Origin: Candidatus Pantoea bituminis
Lineage (GTDB): Bacteria > Pseudomonadota > Gammaproteobacteria > Enterobacterales > Enterobacteriaceae
Assembly (NCBI RefSeq): GCF_018842675.1
Contig: NZ_JAGTWO010000004.1
Coordinates: 1,798,001-1,862,000 of the forward strand
Length of the DNA stretch: 64,000 nt
Direction of reading: 5' to 3'
The notes below the pieces were generated by a model. It saw only the letters and a list, made by a program, of their open reading frames with translations. It had not been told where the DNA came from and searched no databases. Below are positions 41,335 through 52,649 of this stretch, one piece after another. Position 1 is the stretch's first letter, and every line of letters starts with the position of its first letter. The translations under genes were made by a program, and so were the position numbers.

Positions 41335-42674
41335 ATGGACAACTTTCAAAGTGCGGACGCAATTCGCACACGCTTCTCTAAAGCTATGTCGGCCCTTTAT
41401 CAGCAAGAAGTTCCGCAATACGGGACGCTGATGCAGCTGGTTATGACCGTCAACGAACGCACATTAGAAGCCAATGTTGGCCTAAAAATCGTCTTTCTGC
41501 GTCAGATGAACTCAGCCGACTTAGCGTTGAACGTCACGGCGCTATTCGTGTCGGCACCGCTGACGAACTCTCCATGCTGCGACAGATGTTTGCCATAATG
41601 GGGATGTTTCCCGTTGGCTACTACGATCTTTCTCAAGCGGGCGTGCCGGTGCATTCCACCGCGTTTCGGCCCATCAGTGACACAGCTTTACGTCGCAATC
41701 CTTTTCGTGTTTTCACTTCACTGCTTCGCCTTGAATTAATCGACGATGAGCTGCTGCGCAGAAAGGCCGCAGAAATCCTTGCGGCGCGGGATATCTTTAC
41801 GCCGCGTTGCCGCCAACTGATTAAACAACACCAACAGCAAGGCGGATTGCACGCAGACGATGCGGCCATGTTTGTTGATGAAGCGCTGGAAACCTTCCGC
41901 TGGCATTCTCATAGCAGCGTTGACAGCGCCACCTATCAGGCTTTGAATCAGCAGCATCGACTGATCGCTGATGTTGTCTGCTTTCCGGGCTGCCACATCA
42001 ATCACTTGACCCCGCGCACGCTGGATATTGATCGCGTGCAGGAGATGATGCCGTCACGCGGCATTGAACCCAAAACGTTGATAGAAGGTCCGCCGCGCCG
42101 TCAGGTGCCTATTTTACTGCGTCAAACCAGTTTTAAAGCGCTGGAAGAGCCGATAACCTTCAAAGATGGACATCATGGCACGCACACGGCACGCTTTGGC
42201 GAAATTGAACAGCGCGGCATAGCACTCACGCCTAAAGGGCGAGCGCTCTATGATCAACTGCTGAATAACGCGGGCAGTGGCAGCGATAATCAGCAGCATC
42301 AGCAGCATTTAGCGAGTGTGTTTGGTGCTTTTCCTGATGATGAAATTACGCTCCGCCAGCAGCAGCTCGCGTGGTTTGATTATCGTCTTAGCGAGAAAGG
42401 GTTGGCATCGCCGCCGCGCCAGCATGATGCGTTAGAAACGCTGATTGCAGAGGGCCGTGTTATCGCCGATCCCATTACGTATGAGGATTTTTTACCTGTC
42501 AGCGCTGCGGGGATTTTTCAGTCCAATTTAGGCGACAAGTCGCAGGCCAGATCGGCAGGCAAGGCCAGTCGTTCCAGCTTTGAACAGGCGTTAGGCAGTG
42601 AAGTCATCGATGAAATGCAGCTGTATGCAGATCGACAGCAGCGTTCATTACAGCGCTGCGGTTTAGAACAGTAA
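41335..42674 (+). CDS. ydcJ: 2-oxoadipate dioxygenase/decarboxylase YdcJ (frame break at 41484-41488)
   Basis: DUF1338 (VOC superfamily) protein matching E. coli YdcJ. The Pseudomonas homologue HglS converts 2-oxoadipate to D-2-hydroxyglutarate in lysine breakdown. The metal ligand histidine in HSTAFRP, FPGCHINHLTPRTLDIDRVQ, and the Glu-containing RFGEIEQRG are visible. The A5 run 41484-41488 breaks the frame; one more A joins VGLKN to the RLSASDELSRLSVERHGAI segment and gives 446 residues (E. coli 447). ATG 41335 is preceded by AGGTGG. Confidence 0.9.
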
Positions 42675-42681
42675 AAGAAAA

Positions 42682-42701
42682 GGGCGACATTGCTGTCGCC
42701 C
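42682..42701. terminator. Terminator between ydcJ and the DoxX gene
   Basis: Stem GGGCGACA/TGTCGCCC with a TTGC loop, A-rich before and CTTCATTTCTT after; between convergent genes. Confidence 0.75.
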
Positions 42702-42713
42702 CTTCATTTCTTA

Positions 42714-43146
42714 TTATTGCAGGCGCGTATCGCGCACCAGCGTATATTTTCCCGCACCCATCAACATTATCACCAGCGCACCTAAAAATAGAGCGCTTCG
42801 GTTTCCAACGACCATGCACCGACATCAGAGCGATGCCATACATCGCCGCTCTTCACCAGCAACGTCGCCACCAGCATATTGATTGCAATGATGAAGGCAG
42901 CGGGACGGGTAAATAAGCCAATGATGATCATGATGGGGGCAATTATTTCCCGATGTAAGCACCGTAAGCGATGAAATCCGGTAGACCCTTTTGCGTAAGA
43001 AGGCGCGCAATCCAGCCGACGCCGTGAATAACTTTGAACTGGCCATGAAAAAGCAGCAAGCCACCAAATGTTATTCGTAACAACAGCTTACCCATTTCGG
43101 GATGATCGGCCATTCGCACAAACAGTTGGTTGATGCCACTGAACAT
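42714..43146 (-). CDS. DoxX family inner-membrane protein (two frame breaks)
   Basis: Four-helix DoxX/SURF4-type membrane protein of about 144 residues: LLLRITFGGLLLFHGQFKVIHG, APIMIIIGLFTRPAAFIIAINML, and a C-terminal LGALVIMLMGAGKYTL helix. Breaks at 42949-42951 (C3) and 42784-42788 (A5) are each cured by one base. Related proteins (YphA, YqjF) are of unknown or redox-linked function. Neighbours give no clear pathway. Confidence 0.75.
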
Positions 43147-43337
43147 GCGTCACGCTCCTCTACCGGATTGAATAAACAAATCTAAAGAAAAAATCGTTTA
43201 CTGCATATTCAATAGTTTTGATTATCTTGTTCAGACCTTTCAACCAACCTTCGGCATATTCTGCAAATGTGTCTCAGACATAGACAATGTCTTAAGCCCT
43301 GCAAATAATGGAAAGATGCTTTAACAGGGAATCAGTG

Positions 43338-44855
43338 ATGAAAAATGAAACAGGTCTGAGGATCATGACTGCGGAAGGCGAGTTACGAGGGAGCATGGAT
43401 GATGATCTCTTTGTCTTCAAAGGTATACCTTATGCAGCCGCGCCAGAAGGCCCGCTTCGCTGGCGATCGCCGCAGCCGGTAAAGCCGTGGCAAGAGGCGC
43501 GCGATGCCACCATGTTTGGTGCTGCCAGTTGGCAGAACCGTGAATATTGCCTGGCCGTAGGCGGTGGCGATCCAGGAAATTTCAGTGAAGATTGTCTCTA
43601 TCTTAATGTCTGGACACCGGACATTGAGCCGGTAAAACCGTTACCGGTCATGGTCTGGCTGCACGGTGGCGGTTACACCATCGGCGCGGGCGGTTTAGCC
43701 CCTATAACGGTAAACCGTTAGCATCACGTGGCGCGGTGGTGGTTACGGTAAATTATCGTTTAGGCCATTTGGGATTTTTTGCCCATCCGGCGCTGGATAA
43801 AGAGTACCCCGCCAACGGCGTAGTGAATAACTTTGGCCTGCTTGACCAAATCGCTGCACTGCAATGGGTACAGCGCAATATTCCTGCTTTTGGTGGCGAC
43901 CGCCGCAACGTCACACTTTTTGGTGAGTCATCGGGCGCGCGCAGTGTTCTGTCACTCTGCTGTTCTCCTTTAGCCGAAGGACTCTTTCATAAAGGAATTG
44001 TGCAAAGTGCTTACAGCTTGCCGGACACGCCGCGCAAAAAGCGTTGCAGCAAGGCGTCAGCGTGGCAAAACACTTTGGCCTGACGGAAAATGCCAGCGCC
44101 GAACAGCTGCGTGAACTCCCCGCAGATGCGTTCTGGTCTCTGGAACAGCCACTGATGATTGGCCCGGTTCCCATAGCCGGAGATGCTGTATTACCTAAGC
44201 CGATGCTGGAAACCTTTTTCGCCGCCCGGCAACATCGGATTCCGCTTATCGCTGGCAGTAACAGCGATGAAGCCAGCGTGCTGGAATTTTTGGTGTGGAT
44301 GCCACAGCCGTATTGCACCAGCTGCGTGATAAAAATCGGATGCGCTATCGCCTGCTCAAATGGCTGTATGACATTCATGACGACCAGCGTTTGGGCCGAG
44401 CCGTTGCGCGCGATATGGCATTTAGCGTGGTGCCTTGGCTGGTGATGCGGGCTCAGCATAATATTGGTATGCCTGGCTGGCGTTACTGGTTTGATTATGT
44501 CTCCGAAAACGCCCGCGATCTTTATCCTCACGGCACCTGGCACGGTAATGAAGTGCCTTATGTGATGAATACCTTGGCTCAGATGCCGACCGCCAATGAT
44601 AATCGCGCCTATACCGCGAAGGACAAGGCTTTTTCTGACCGGGTGTGTGCCTATTGGTTTGCATTTGCCCGCGATGCCAGCGAATTCAAACACCAGCTTG
44701 AGGGGGAAGTTCCCTGGCCAGCCTGGCATCCGGGTGAGGACGTTACGTTATCGCTGGGCGATGAGCGCGAAGATCGCATTGTGCTGAAGCGTAACTTTAT
44801 GAAGGCGCGTATGCGGCTGTTTCGCCTGATGATGACGCACATGGTCAAACTTTAA
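43338..44855 (+). CDS. Type B carboxylesterase (three frame breaks)
   Basis: Alpha/beta hydrolase of the carboxylesterase/para-nitrobenzyl esterase family, about 506 residues. Oxyanion loop [11 protein letters not shown], nucleophile elbow FGESSGAR (serine in GESSG), acid in SNSDEAS and histidine in [10 protein letters not shown] are visible. Breaks at 43694-43696 (T3), 44036-44040 (A5) and 44287-44291 (T5) each need one extra base. ATG 43338 with AGGGA 8 bases upstream is the likely start. Substrate unknown. Confidence 0.85.
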
Positions 44856-44864
44856 TAAGCTTGC

Positions 44865-44923
44865 TAATCATCAAGTGGCGTGAATGAAATTCGGTTCATC
44901 ATTCCAGGCTAACTTGATGATTA
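44865..44923. repeat. 12-bp perfect inverted repeat between esterase and chemoreceptor
   Basis: TAATCATCAAGT at 44865-44876 and ACTTGATGATTA at 44912-44923, with a smaller imperfect TGAATGAA/TTCATCATTC dyad inside. It could form a long hairpin ending the esterase transcript, or be an operator. Confidence 0.6.
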
Positions 44924-45069
44924 TTGGTTGTGTTACCCACGTCACTAAAGAATAACGCAACAATAAATTAGCCAATAAAACCGTTACATCTTCCCCATTC
45001 CCTGCCGATAAATTCTCTATGCCCGCTTAAGCTGGGCCAACGTCGGTTATCACCGTAAAGGATTTAGGT

Positions 45070-46731
45070 ATGGGAATTCTCAGAAACTTCAGCATTCGTG
45101 CTGTCATGCTTACCGTTCTCGGGCTGTTTTGTCTGCTCTGGAGCGCTGTCGGTCTGTTCAGCATTCACGCATTGGGCTCACTCAGTGAAGGCAACGACGT
45201 CGATCGCCATTTGGTTGAGCAGATGACTGTCTTAAGCAAAGGAAACGATCAATATTTTCGCGTGGTTACACGTTTGTCACGTGTAATGGAAGCCAAAGCG
45301 GCGGGCACCACGCTTGCGGATACCGCCTATGCGCCTGCACAACAGGCGCTTGAAAGCATGGCGCAGCAGCTGGTGCGTTTTAAGCAATTAGCCCCGGGTC
45401 CAATGCGTGCTGAAGTTGTGGACGGCGTGATCAGCAACTGGCAAAAACTGCTGGACGAAGGTGTGGCCTTACAGCTGCAACGCGCCCAGCAAGGATCGTT
45501 GGAGGAATATCGTCAGCAGGCCAATAACGTTACGCCTGCGTTGAGCCGCGCGTTTGGTGCCAGCGCGGAGCAGTTTAATCAGGCTGCCGCCGTTAAGCTT
45601 GATGAAACGCGCGTTGCAGTTGATGGCCTGACCGCCGTGACAAAAGTGATCATCATGGTGGCGGTGATTACAGGATTGGTGATTTTACTGTTCACCGATC
45701 GCTATCTGGTGGCGATGTTGGTGAAACCACTGGACCGTGTGCGTGAGCATTTTGCCGTCATCGCCAAAGGCGATTTGAGCCAGCCGGTACAGGAATTTGG
45801 TCGCAACTGCGTCGGCAAATTAGTGCCGCTGTTGAGCGCAATGCAGGACAGCCTGCGCGAAGCTGTCAGTGCTATTCGCAGCGGTACCGAAAATATTTCA
45901 CGCGGTGCGGCAGAAATTTCAGCGGGTAATAACGATCTCTCTTCACGTACCGAAGAGCAGGCGGCCGCGCTGGAACAGACCGCTGCCAGCATGGAGCAGT
46001 TAACGGCGACGGTGAAATTCAATGCCGACAATGCACGTCAGGCCAGCTCGCTGGCAGAAACGGCGTCAACCACTGCGCAACGCGGCGGAAGTTTGGTCAG
46101 CGAAGTGGTCAGTACTATGCAGGGCATTTCTGGCAGCTCGAAAAAGATTGCTGAGATTACCAGCGTCATTAACGGTATCGCATTCCAGACCAATATTCTG
46201 GCCCTGAACGCAGCGGTTGAAGCGGCGCGAGCGGGTGAGCAAGGTCGTGGTTTTGCCGTGGTCGCCAGCGAAGTGCGCAACCTGGCGCAGCGCAGTGCTG
46301 GCGCAGCAAAAGAGATTGCGACGCTCATTGAGGATTCCGTTCAGCGCGTTGAAAAGGGCGCGGAATTGGTTGGTACCACGGGTATCACCATGAACAACAT
46401 TCTCAAATCAGTACAGGATGTGGATGCGATCATGAAGCAAATCGCAGCCGCTTCTGAAGAGCAGAGCAAAGGCATTTCCCAGGTTGGTACCGCAGTAACA
46501 GAAATGGACAGCGTGACGCAGCAGAACGCCTCACTGGTGGAGGAAGTTTCAGCCGCGGCTAGCGCACTGGCGCTGCAAACCGAAGCGCTGCAAGCCTCGG
46601 TTGCCAAATTCCGCCTTTCCAATGTTCATCACGAGGTGCGTCCGGTAACAAAAAGCGCGCCACCAAAAGCACCGTCTCTTCAACCGTTGACTAAACCTGC
46701 CGTCGATAACGGCGAATGGGTGACTTTCTGA
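45070..46731 (+). CDS. Methyl-accepting chemotaxis protein
   Basis: Tsr/Tar-type chemoreceptor, 553 residues. Membrane helix 1 (about 10-32), periplasmic four-helix ligand domain to about 190, helix 2 ([20 protein letters not shown]), HAMP, and a cytoplasmic hairpin with the conserved tip [20 protein letters not shown]. The C-terminal EWVTF fits the xWxxF CheR/CheB docking pentapeptide, so it is probably a high-abundance receptor. The ligand is unknown. The 3' end overlaps the convergent LysR gene by 52 bases. Confidence 0.93.
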   Translation: MGILRNFSIRAVMLTVLGLFCLLWSAVGLFSIHALGSLSEGNDVDRHLVEQMTVLSKGNDQYFRVVTRLSRVMEAKAAGTTLADTAYAPAQQALESMAQQLVRFKQLAPGPMRAEVVDGVISNWQKLLDEGVALQLQRAQQGSLEEYRQQANNVTPALSRAFGASAEQFNQAAAVKLDETRVAVDGLTAVTKVIIMVAVITGLVILLFTDRYLVAMLVKPLDRVREHFAVIAKGDLSQPVQEFGRNCVGKLVPLLSAMQDSLREAVSAIRSGTENISRGAAEISAGNNDLSSRTEEQAAALEQTAASMEQLTATVKFNADNARQASSLAETASTTAQRGGSLVSEVVSTMQGISGSSKKIAEITSVINGIAFQTNILALNAAVEAARAGEQGRGFAVVASEVRNLAQRSAGAAKEIATLIEDSVQRVEKGAELVGTTGITMNNILKSVQDVDAIMKQIAAASEEQSKGISQVGTAVTEMDSVTQQNASLVEEVSAAASALALQTEALQASVAKFRLSNVHHEVRPVTKSAPPKAPSLQPLTKPAVDNGEWVTF

Positions 46732-47570
46732 GACTGACACAACCACGCCACCAAATCCGCCAGGAAAGGTGGCGCTTCAGCCGACGGTCGCTGTAATAAA
46801 CTGTAGGCTGCACCGGTTTTCACACCGCCAGCGAAAGGCGCAACCAGTCTGCCGCTGGCGATATCGTTTTCGACCAGATTGATATCCGCCATTGTAATGC
46901 CAAACCCCTGAATGGCGGCGCTAATGGCCAGATCCATGGTGGCAAAGTGCTGATTACGTTTCATGGTGAGCGCGACCTGCTGCGCATCCAGCCATAATTG
47001 CCAGTCACGGGTATCGTTGGTGGGGTGCAAAAATGTCATGCCCGCTACATCCTCAATCCTGGCAGGTAGTGGCAATCCTGTCGCCATCACGGGCGTTACC
47101 GACTCCTCAAATAACAGCATGGCTTCGGGCTGCGGCTTGCCGTAGACAATCGCAGCATCGAAATTATCCAGTTGCGACACATGATCAAGCGTGGTGGTTA
47201 AGGCGACATGCAACTCGGGCCGTGCTTTTTCTAATGAAACCAGCCGGGGAACCAACCAACGCATGGCGCAGGTGGGCGCTTTAAGGCGAATGCTGATGTG
47301 GGTGCGGCTGGCCTTTTCCGTCGCGCTCAACATCAATTCAAATCCCTGGCGCAGCTCTGGTAACAGCGCCGCGCCTTGCGGCGTCAGACGTAAGCCACGT
47401 GCATGGCGATCAAATAACGCAAAGCCAAGCCAGCTTTCCAGCGCGGCGATTTTGCGGCTAACCGCGCCTTGTGTGATGCACAATTCACTGGCAGCGTGAG
47501 TCAGATTCTCATGACGTGCTGTCACCAGAAACGCGTGAATAGCATTAAGCGGAAGGGATGAGCGTGTCAC
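46680..47570 (-). CDS. LysR-type regulator, GcvA-like
   Basis: 296 residues. N-terminal helix-turn-helix ([23 protein letters not shown]) and a periplasmic-binding-like effector domain with the GcvA-group segment [17 protein letters not shown]. It is divergent from the aminotransferase gene with a 126-bp intergenic region, so it probably regulates that operon. Its 3' end lies inside the 3' end of the chemoreceptor gene on the other strand. Confidence 0.88.
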   Translation of the reverse strand: MTRSSLPLNAIHAFLVTARHENLTHAASELCITQGAVSRKIAALESWLGFALFDRHARGLRLTPQGAALLPELRQGFELMLSATEKASRTHISIRLKAPTCAMRWLVPRLVSLEKARPELHVALTTTLDHVSQLDNFDAAIVYGKPQPEAMLLFEESVTPVMATGLPLPARIEDVAGMTFLHPTNDTRDWQLWLDAQQVALTMKRNQHFATMDLAISAAIQGFGITMADINLVENDIASGRLVAPFAGGVKTGAAYSLLQRPSAEAPPFLADLVAWLCQSQKVTHSPLSTAGLVNG

Positions 47571-47696
47571 GTTAACCTCGAGCTATGCATTATTGTCATG
47601 GCTATTATGACAACAATTCGCTTGTCGACTCAAGCCATACTCAGTTGAATAGAAATCTACTTGCCGTCGCTTTTTATGCATTCAACCGGAGTAAAC

Positions 47697-48863
47697 ATGT
47701 CCCTGGAAACGCCCGTACAGATCTCCTCGAAACTGCCGGATGTCGGTACCACCATTTTTAGCGTCATTGGTCAGCTCTCGGCCCAGCATAAAGCGATTAA
47801 TCTTTCGCAGGGCGCGCCTAATTTCCCTTGCGATCCGGCGTTGGTTGAAGAAGTTAGCCGTGCCATGCGCGAAGGTCATAATCAATACGCCTCGATGACC
47901 GGTTTGCCCGCATTGCGAGAGGCGTTGGCGAATAAAGTCGAAACGCTGTATGGCCAACGCTACGATGTGGCGAGTGAAGTGTTGATAACCGGCAGCGCAA
48001 GCCAGGGCATTTACATGGCTATTACTGCGCTGGTCCATCCGGGTGATGAAGTGATTTTCTTTGAACCGGCTTTCGACAGCTATGCGCCGGTGGTGCGTTT
48101 GCAAGGCGGCAAACCGATTGGCCTGAAATTACAGGTGCCAGACTTTGCGATTAACTGGGATGAATTACAGGCCGCGATCACGCCACGCACCCGCATGATC
48201 ATTATCAATACGCCACATAATCCCAGCGCGCAGGTTCTTACTCCAGACGATCTTGATCGCCTGGCTGCTTTAACGCGTAACACTGATATTGTGGTGCTGT
48301 CCGATGAAGTGTACGAACACATTCTGTTTGATGGGCGTAAGCATTGCGGCATGGCAACGCATCCAGAACTCGCCGAGCGCAGCGTTATCGTCTCCTCCTT
48401 CGGCAAAACCTTTCACGTTACCGGCTGGCGCGTGGGGTATTGTCTGGCACCGGCCGCGCTGATGACTGAGTTGGTAAAAGTGCATCAGTTTATGATGTAT
48501 GCGGCGGATACCCCGATGCAGGTCGGTTTCGCGCATTATCTGCAAAAGGCTGAAAACTATCTTTCTCTGTCGCGGTTTTATCAGGAAAAGCGCGACCGCC
48601 TGCTGACATTGATGAAAGATTCACCGTTCAAGCTGCTGCCTTGTGCCGGCTCCTTCTTTATGTTGGCCAGTTACGGACATTTCAGTGACGAATCTGATAG
48701 CGAAATGGTAAAACGTCTCATCGTCGATCACGGTGTGGCGACCATCCCGCTGTCGGCGTTTTATATGGATGGCACAGACAATAAACTTATTCGTCTCTCG
48801 TTCGCTAAAGATGATGCAACGTTGCAAGCTGGCGCCGCTGCGCTGTGCAACGTAAAACAATAA
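47697..48863 (+). CDS. PLP-dependent aminotransferase, YbdL (methionine) type
   Basis: Class I/II aminotransferase of 388 residues. Similar throughout to E. coli YbdL, a methionine/phenylalanine:2-oxoacid aminotransferase, but clearly divergent, so a paralogue is possible. PLP contacts NTPHNPSAQV and SDEVYEHI, Schiff-base lysine in SSFGKTFHVTGWRVG, and Arg in LIRLSFAK. ATG 47697 with CCGGAG upstream. Followed after 13 bases by an amino-acid binding protein gene, suggesting uptake and transamination of the same amino acid. Confidence 0.85.
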   Translation: MSLETPVQISSKLPDVGTTIFSVIGQLSAQHKAINLSQGAPNFPCDPALVEEVSRAMREGHNQYASMTGLPALREALANKVETLYGQRYDVASEVLITGSASQGIYMAITALVHPGDEVIFFEPAFDSYAPVVRLQGGKPIGLKLQVPDFAINWDELQAAITPRTRMIIINTPHNPSAQVLTPDDLDRLAALTRNTDIVVLSDEVYEHILFDGRKHCGMATHPELAERSVIVSSFGKTFHVTGWRVGYCLAPAALMTELVKVHQFMMYAADTPMQVGFAHYLQKAENYLSLSRFYQEKRDRLLTLMKDSPFKLLPCAGSFFMLASYGHFSDESDSEMVKRLIVDHGVATIPLSAFYMDGTDNKLIRLSFAKDDATLQAGAAALCNVKQ

Positions 48864-48876
48864 TCAGGGGTCAGTA

Positions 48877-49654
48877 ATGAAAAAATCAATACGCTGTTTC
48901 TCGCTCTGGGCATGATGACGTCGGTATCCGTTTTTGCGCAAGACAGCCTGCGTTACGGTCTTGAATCACAATATCCTCCCTTTGAAAGCCGCAATGCACA
49001 AGGCGAACTTGAAGGGTTTGATATCGAATTAGGTAACGCGATCTGTAAAGCGGGCAACTTTAACTGTCACTGGGTTGAAAGCAGCTTCGATGCCTTGATT
49101 CCGGCGCTGCAGGCGAAAAATTTGATGCGATCAACTCAGCAATGAACATCACCGAAGCGCGGGCGAAAAATATCGATTTTACCCGCCCCATTTACCGCAT
49201 CCCAACGATGTTAGTCGGTAAAGAAGGGCAGAAAATGGAGCCAACCGCGGCAGCGCTGAAAGGCAAAAATATTGGTGTGTTGCAGGGTTCGATTCAGGAA
49301 ACCTATGCCAAGAAGCATTGGGAATCGCAGGGCGTTACTGTGACCGCGTATCAAGATCAGAACCAGGTTTATAACGACATGGTCGCGGGCCGTTTGGATG
49401 GCACACTGGTGATGTCAGCTGCTGGGCAATCGGGCTTCCTCGACAAGCCGCAGGGCAAAGGTTTCGCTTTTATCGGCAAGCCGGTAGAAGATGACGCTAT
49501 CCTGGGCTCCGGCATTGGTTTTGGCCTGCGTAAAGGCGATGCCAACCTGAAGCAGAACCTGGATGCAGCCATCGCTAAAGTCCAGAGTGATGGCACGGTG
49601 AAGAAGCTTGCCGAAAAATTCTTTCCCGGCATTGATGTTAGCGTGAAGCAGTAA
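48877..49654 (+). CDS. Amino-acid ABC transporter substrate-binding protein (two frame breaks)
   Basis: SBP_bac_3 family protein of the Lys/Arg/Orn/His-binding type, about 259 residues with a signal peptide (LFLALGMMTSVSVFA). Ligand-site motifs GFDIELGNAIC, SSFDALIPALQ and the RxxNIDFTRP-like segment are visible. Breaks at 48880-48885 (A6, right after the start) and 49116-49120 (A5) each need one A. AGGGG precedes ATG 48877. No permease or ATPase follows, so it must use another permease. Confidence 0.85.
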
Positions 49655-49661
49655 ATTCAAC

Positions 49662-49683
49662 ATCGGGCGCGTCTGCGCCCGAT
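49662..49683. terminator. Terminator between the binding protein gene and pepT
   Basis: Stem ATCGGGCGC/GCGCCCGAT with a GTCT loop followed by TGCTTTT; between convergent genes. Confidence 0.82.
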
Positions 49684-49691
49684 TGCTTTTC

Positions 49692-50918
49692 CTACCGTGC
49701 CGCCAGATAACACAATTTTTCTGCCACCTGATACGATTTCACAAATGACGTAATCGGTAAAAACTCGAAGCGGGAATGGAAATTGTGCGCGCCGGTAAAG
49801 AAGTTTGGCGTCAGTAAACCCTTGGCGGACAGTGCCGCGCCGTCGGTGCCGCCGCGCATAGGTATGACCTTCGGTTCAATATCCAACGCTTCCAGCGCGT
49901 TAAAAATCAAATCAATCGCTCGACGATCGTCGCCCAGCGCATTAGAGATGTTGCTGTAGGTATCACTGATCGTGATGTCAACCTTGCCGGTTGGGTAACG
50001 CGCCGCAATGTCTTGTACAACCTGCTGTAAACGCTGTTTGCGCAGCGCAAAGTTAGCCAGATCAAAATCACGAATTGAGGCTTTCATGGTCGCCAAACTG
50101 GCGTTAGCGTGAATTTCATTGAACCAGATATAGCCTTCACGGCCTTCGGTATGCTCCGGCGTTTCTAGTCGATCAAACTGGCTAATAAAGTCGTGCGCCA
50201 TTAACAGCGGATTCACCAGCACGCCTTTGCCGGACATCGGATGTGCGGGGACACCGGTGAACGTAATTTCCGCTGCGGCGGCATTGAAGTTTTCATATAC
50301 CACTTCGCCAAGTTCGCAGCAGTCGATGGTCCAGGCAAAATCTACGTTGAACCGCTGCTCCAGATCCAGCGCTTTAGCGCCGCGCAGACCAATTTCCTCA
50401 TCCGGCACAAATGCCACCACGATGTCACCGTGATCGCCTTGCAGATTTTCCATCAGCGTCATCACTACGGTAACGGCAGCTTTGTTGTCGGCACCCAGCA
50501 CGCTGGTGCCGTCGCTGAAGATAATCTCCTGACCGATATAAGGCGCAATTTCAGGGTGTTCATCTCGGCGTAGCCAGATATCTTGCTGCGCATTCAGACA
50601 CAAATCTTCACCTTGCCAGGTCAGTATCTGTGGATGAATATCGGGCGACAGCCCAACATCAACCGTATCGATGTGGGTGATAAAACCGATGCGCGGTGCG
50701 TCAGGACGATTACCCGGCTTCACGGCGGTCACCGTGGCGTGTTCATCTATCACCACGTCCTGTAATCCCAACGTCAGCAGCTCATCCGCGAGCAGTTTTG
50801 CCATCGTGTGTTGGCTTGGCGTGCTCGGTAATGTGGTGGATTTGGCATCGCTTTGGCTGCTTACTGCCAGGTAGCGAAAAAAGCGTTGGGTTAACTGCGT
50901 CTCAAGTTTGCCGGTCAT
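49692..50918 (-). CDS. pepT: Peptidase T (aminotripeptidase)
   Basis: Cytosolic di-zinc M20B peptidase removing the N-terminal residue of tripeptides; 408 residues. Zinc ligands and catalytic residues: ITHIDTVD (His and catalytic Asp), LGADNKAAV (bridging Asp), VPDEEIG (catalytic Glu and Glu ligand), TIDCCELGE and GAHNFHSRFEF. ATG 50918 is preferred (AAGGA 6 bases upstream) over the GTG one codon earlier. Confidence 0.94.
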   Translation of the reverse strand: MTGKLETQLTQRFFRYLAVSSQSDAKSTTLPSTPSQHTMAKLLADELLTLGLQDVVIDEHATVTAVKPGNRPDAPRIGFITHIDTVDVGLSPDIHPQILTWQGEDLCLNAQQDIWLRRDEHPEIAPYIGQEIIFSDGTSVLGADNKAAVTVVMTLMENLQGDHGDIVVAFVPDEEIGLRGAKALDLEQRFNVDFAWTIDCCELGEVVYENFNAAAAEITFTGVPAHPMSGKGVLVNPLLMAHDFISQFDRLETPEHTEGREGYIWFNEIHANASLATMKASIRDFDLANFALRKQRLQQVVQDIAARYPTGKVDITISDTYSNISNALGDDRRAIDLIFNALEALDIEPKVIPMRGGTDGAALSAKGLLTPNFFTGAHNFHSRFEFLPITSFVKSYQVAEKLCYLAAR

Positions 50919-51034
50919 CACTAATCCTTATTGGTTCTGAGGTTCGCTAAGCTGCCGAATCGTGCTATCAATGAAGCATATGAATGATTCATTTAGTTAT
51001 TCTGATCAACGGAAGTCAATAAAAAGCGAGAGTA

Positions 51035-52629
51035 ATGATGAAAATGAAGATGGCCATGTTAGCGCTGCTTACCGCTGGGATAAGCATCACCAGCAGCGTT
51101 AACGCGAAAACCCTGGTTTACTGTTCAGAAGGTTCACCAGAGAATTTCAATCCACAGATTTACACCTCTGGCACCAGCGTCGACGCCAGCGCGGTACCGA
51201 TATTTAATCGCTTGGTCGATTTTAAAACCGGCACCACTGAACTGGTGCCAAGCCTGGCAGAGCGCTGGGAAATCAGTCCAGACGGCACGGTTTATACCTT
51301 CCATCTACGCCAGAACGTTAAGTTTCACAGTAATAAATCCTTTAAACCAACGCGCGATTTTAATGCAGATGACGTGATTTTTTCGTTTATGCGCCAGATG
51401 GATCCCAAAAATCCCTATCACAATGTCTCTGGCGGCACTTACGCCAACTTTGAAAGTCTTGAGCTTTCGACACTGATCAAAAGCATCGACCGCGTCGACG
51501 ATCACACCATACGCTTTACCTTGAACCACGCAGAAGCGCCATTTCTTGCCGATCTTGCCTGGTATTTTGCTTCCATTCACTCGGTGGAATATGCCGATAA
51601 AATGCTGAAAGCGGGAACGCCAGAAAAGGTGGATATGGACCCGATCGGAACGGGACCGTTTGAACTGGCGCAGTATCAGAAAGATTCGCGCATTCTCTAT
51701 AAAGCCTTCCCCGATTACTGGCAGGGCAAAGCCAAGCTGGATCGCTTAATCTTCAGTATCACGCCGGATGCCTCGGTGCGTTATGCCAAGCTGGAAAAAA
51801 TGAGTGTCAGGTTATGCCATTTCCTAATCCGGCAGACTTAGAAAAAATGCGTGAGAACGCGAATATCACGCTGGCTCAGAAAGCTGGATTAAACACCGGT
51901 TTCCTCGCGTTCAATACCACCAAAGCGCCTATGGATAACGTTAAAGTGCGGCAGGCACTGGCAATGGCAATCAATAAGCCCGCTATTATTGAGGCCATTT
52001 TTAAAGGCACCGGCACGGTAGCGAAAAACATTCTGCCGCCGGGCGTCTGGAGCGCGGATAAAGACCTCAAGGATTACGATTATGATCCCGAAAAAGCCAA
52101 GGCGCTGTTAAAAGAAGCAGGCATCAAACCCGGCACTGAAATTGCGCTATGGGCGATGCCAGTACAGCGACCTTATAATCCCAATGCGCGTCGTATGGCT
52201 GAGATGATTCAGGCAGATTGGGAAAAAGTCGGTATCAAGGCCAATATCGTCAGTTACGAATGGGGAGAGTACCTTAAACGTGTGCGCAGCGGCGAGCATC
52301 AGGCGGCCTTGATGGGCTGGACCACCGCGACCGGCGATCCAGACAACTTTTTTGGCCCGCTTTATAGTTGTACCTCTGCTCAGGGTGGCTCTAACTCCTC
52401 CAAATGGTGTTATCAGCCGTTCGAGAAGTTAATTACTGAAGCGCGTAAAGAGCCGGATCAGGGCAAGCGCACTGCACTTTATCTTCAGGCGCAGCAGATC
52501 ATGCATGATCAGATGCCTGCCGTGATGATTGCGCATTCGACAATATTCGAGCCGGTACGCAAATCTGTCAGCAACTATGAAGTCGATCCTTTTGGGAAGC
52601 ACATTTTCTATCAGGTAGACATCAAATAA
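51035..52629 (+). CDS. Dipeptide ABC transporter substrate-binding protein, DppA-like (frame break at 51795-51800)
   Basis: SBP_bac_5 protein of about 531 residues with signal peptide (KMAMLALLTAGISITSSVNA). It closely resembles DppA: LVYCSEGSPENFNPQ start, VDPIGTGPF-type motif, and GWTTATGDPDNFFGPLYSC. The A6 run 51795-51800 breaks the frame; one more A joins AKLEKNECQVMPFPNPADL. Since no permease genes follow, it is probably an additional binding protein for an existing Dpp permease. It lies beside pepT and an M20 peptidase gene, a peptide-use neighbourhood. Confidence 0.87.
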
Positions 52630-52649
52630 TGCCGCTTGCGGCAGGCCAG

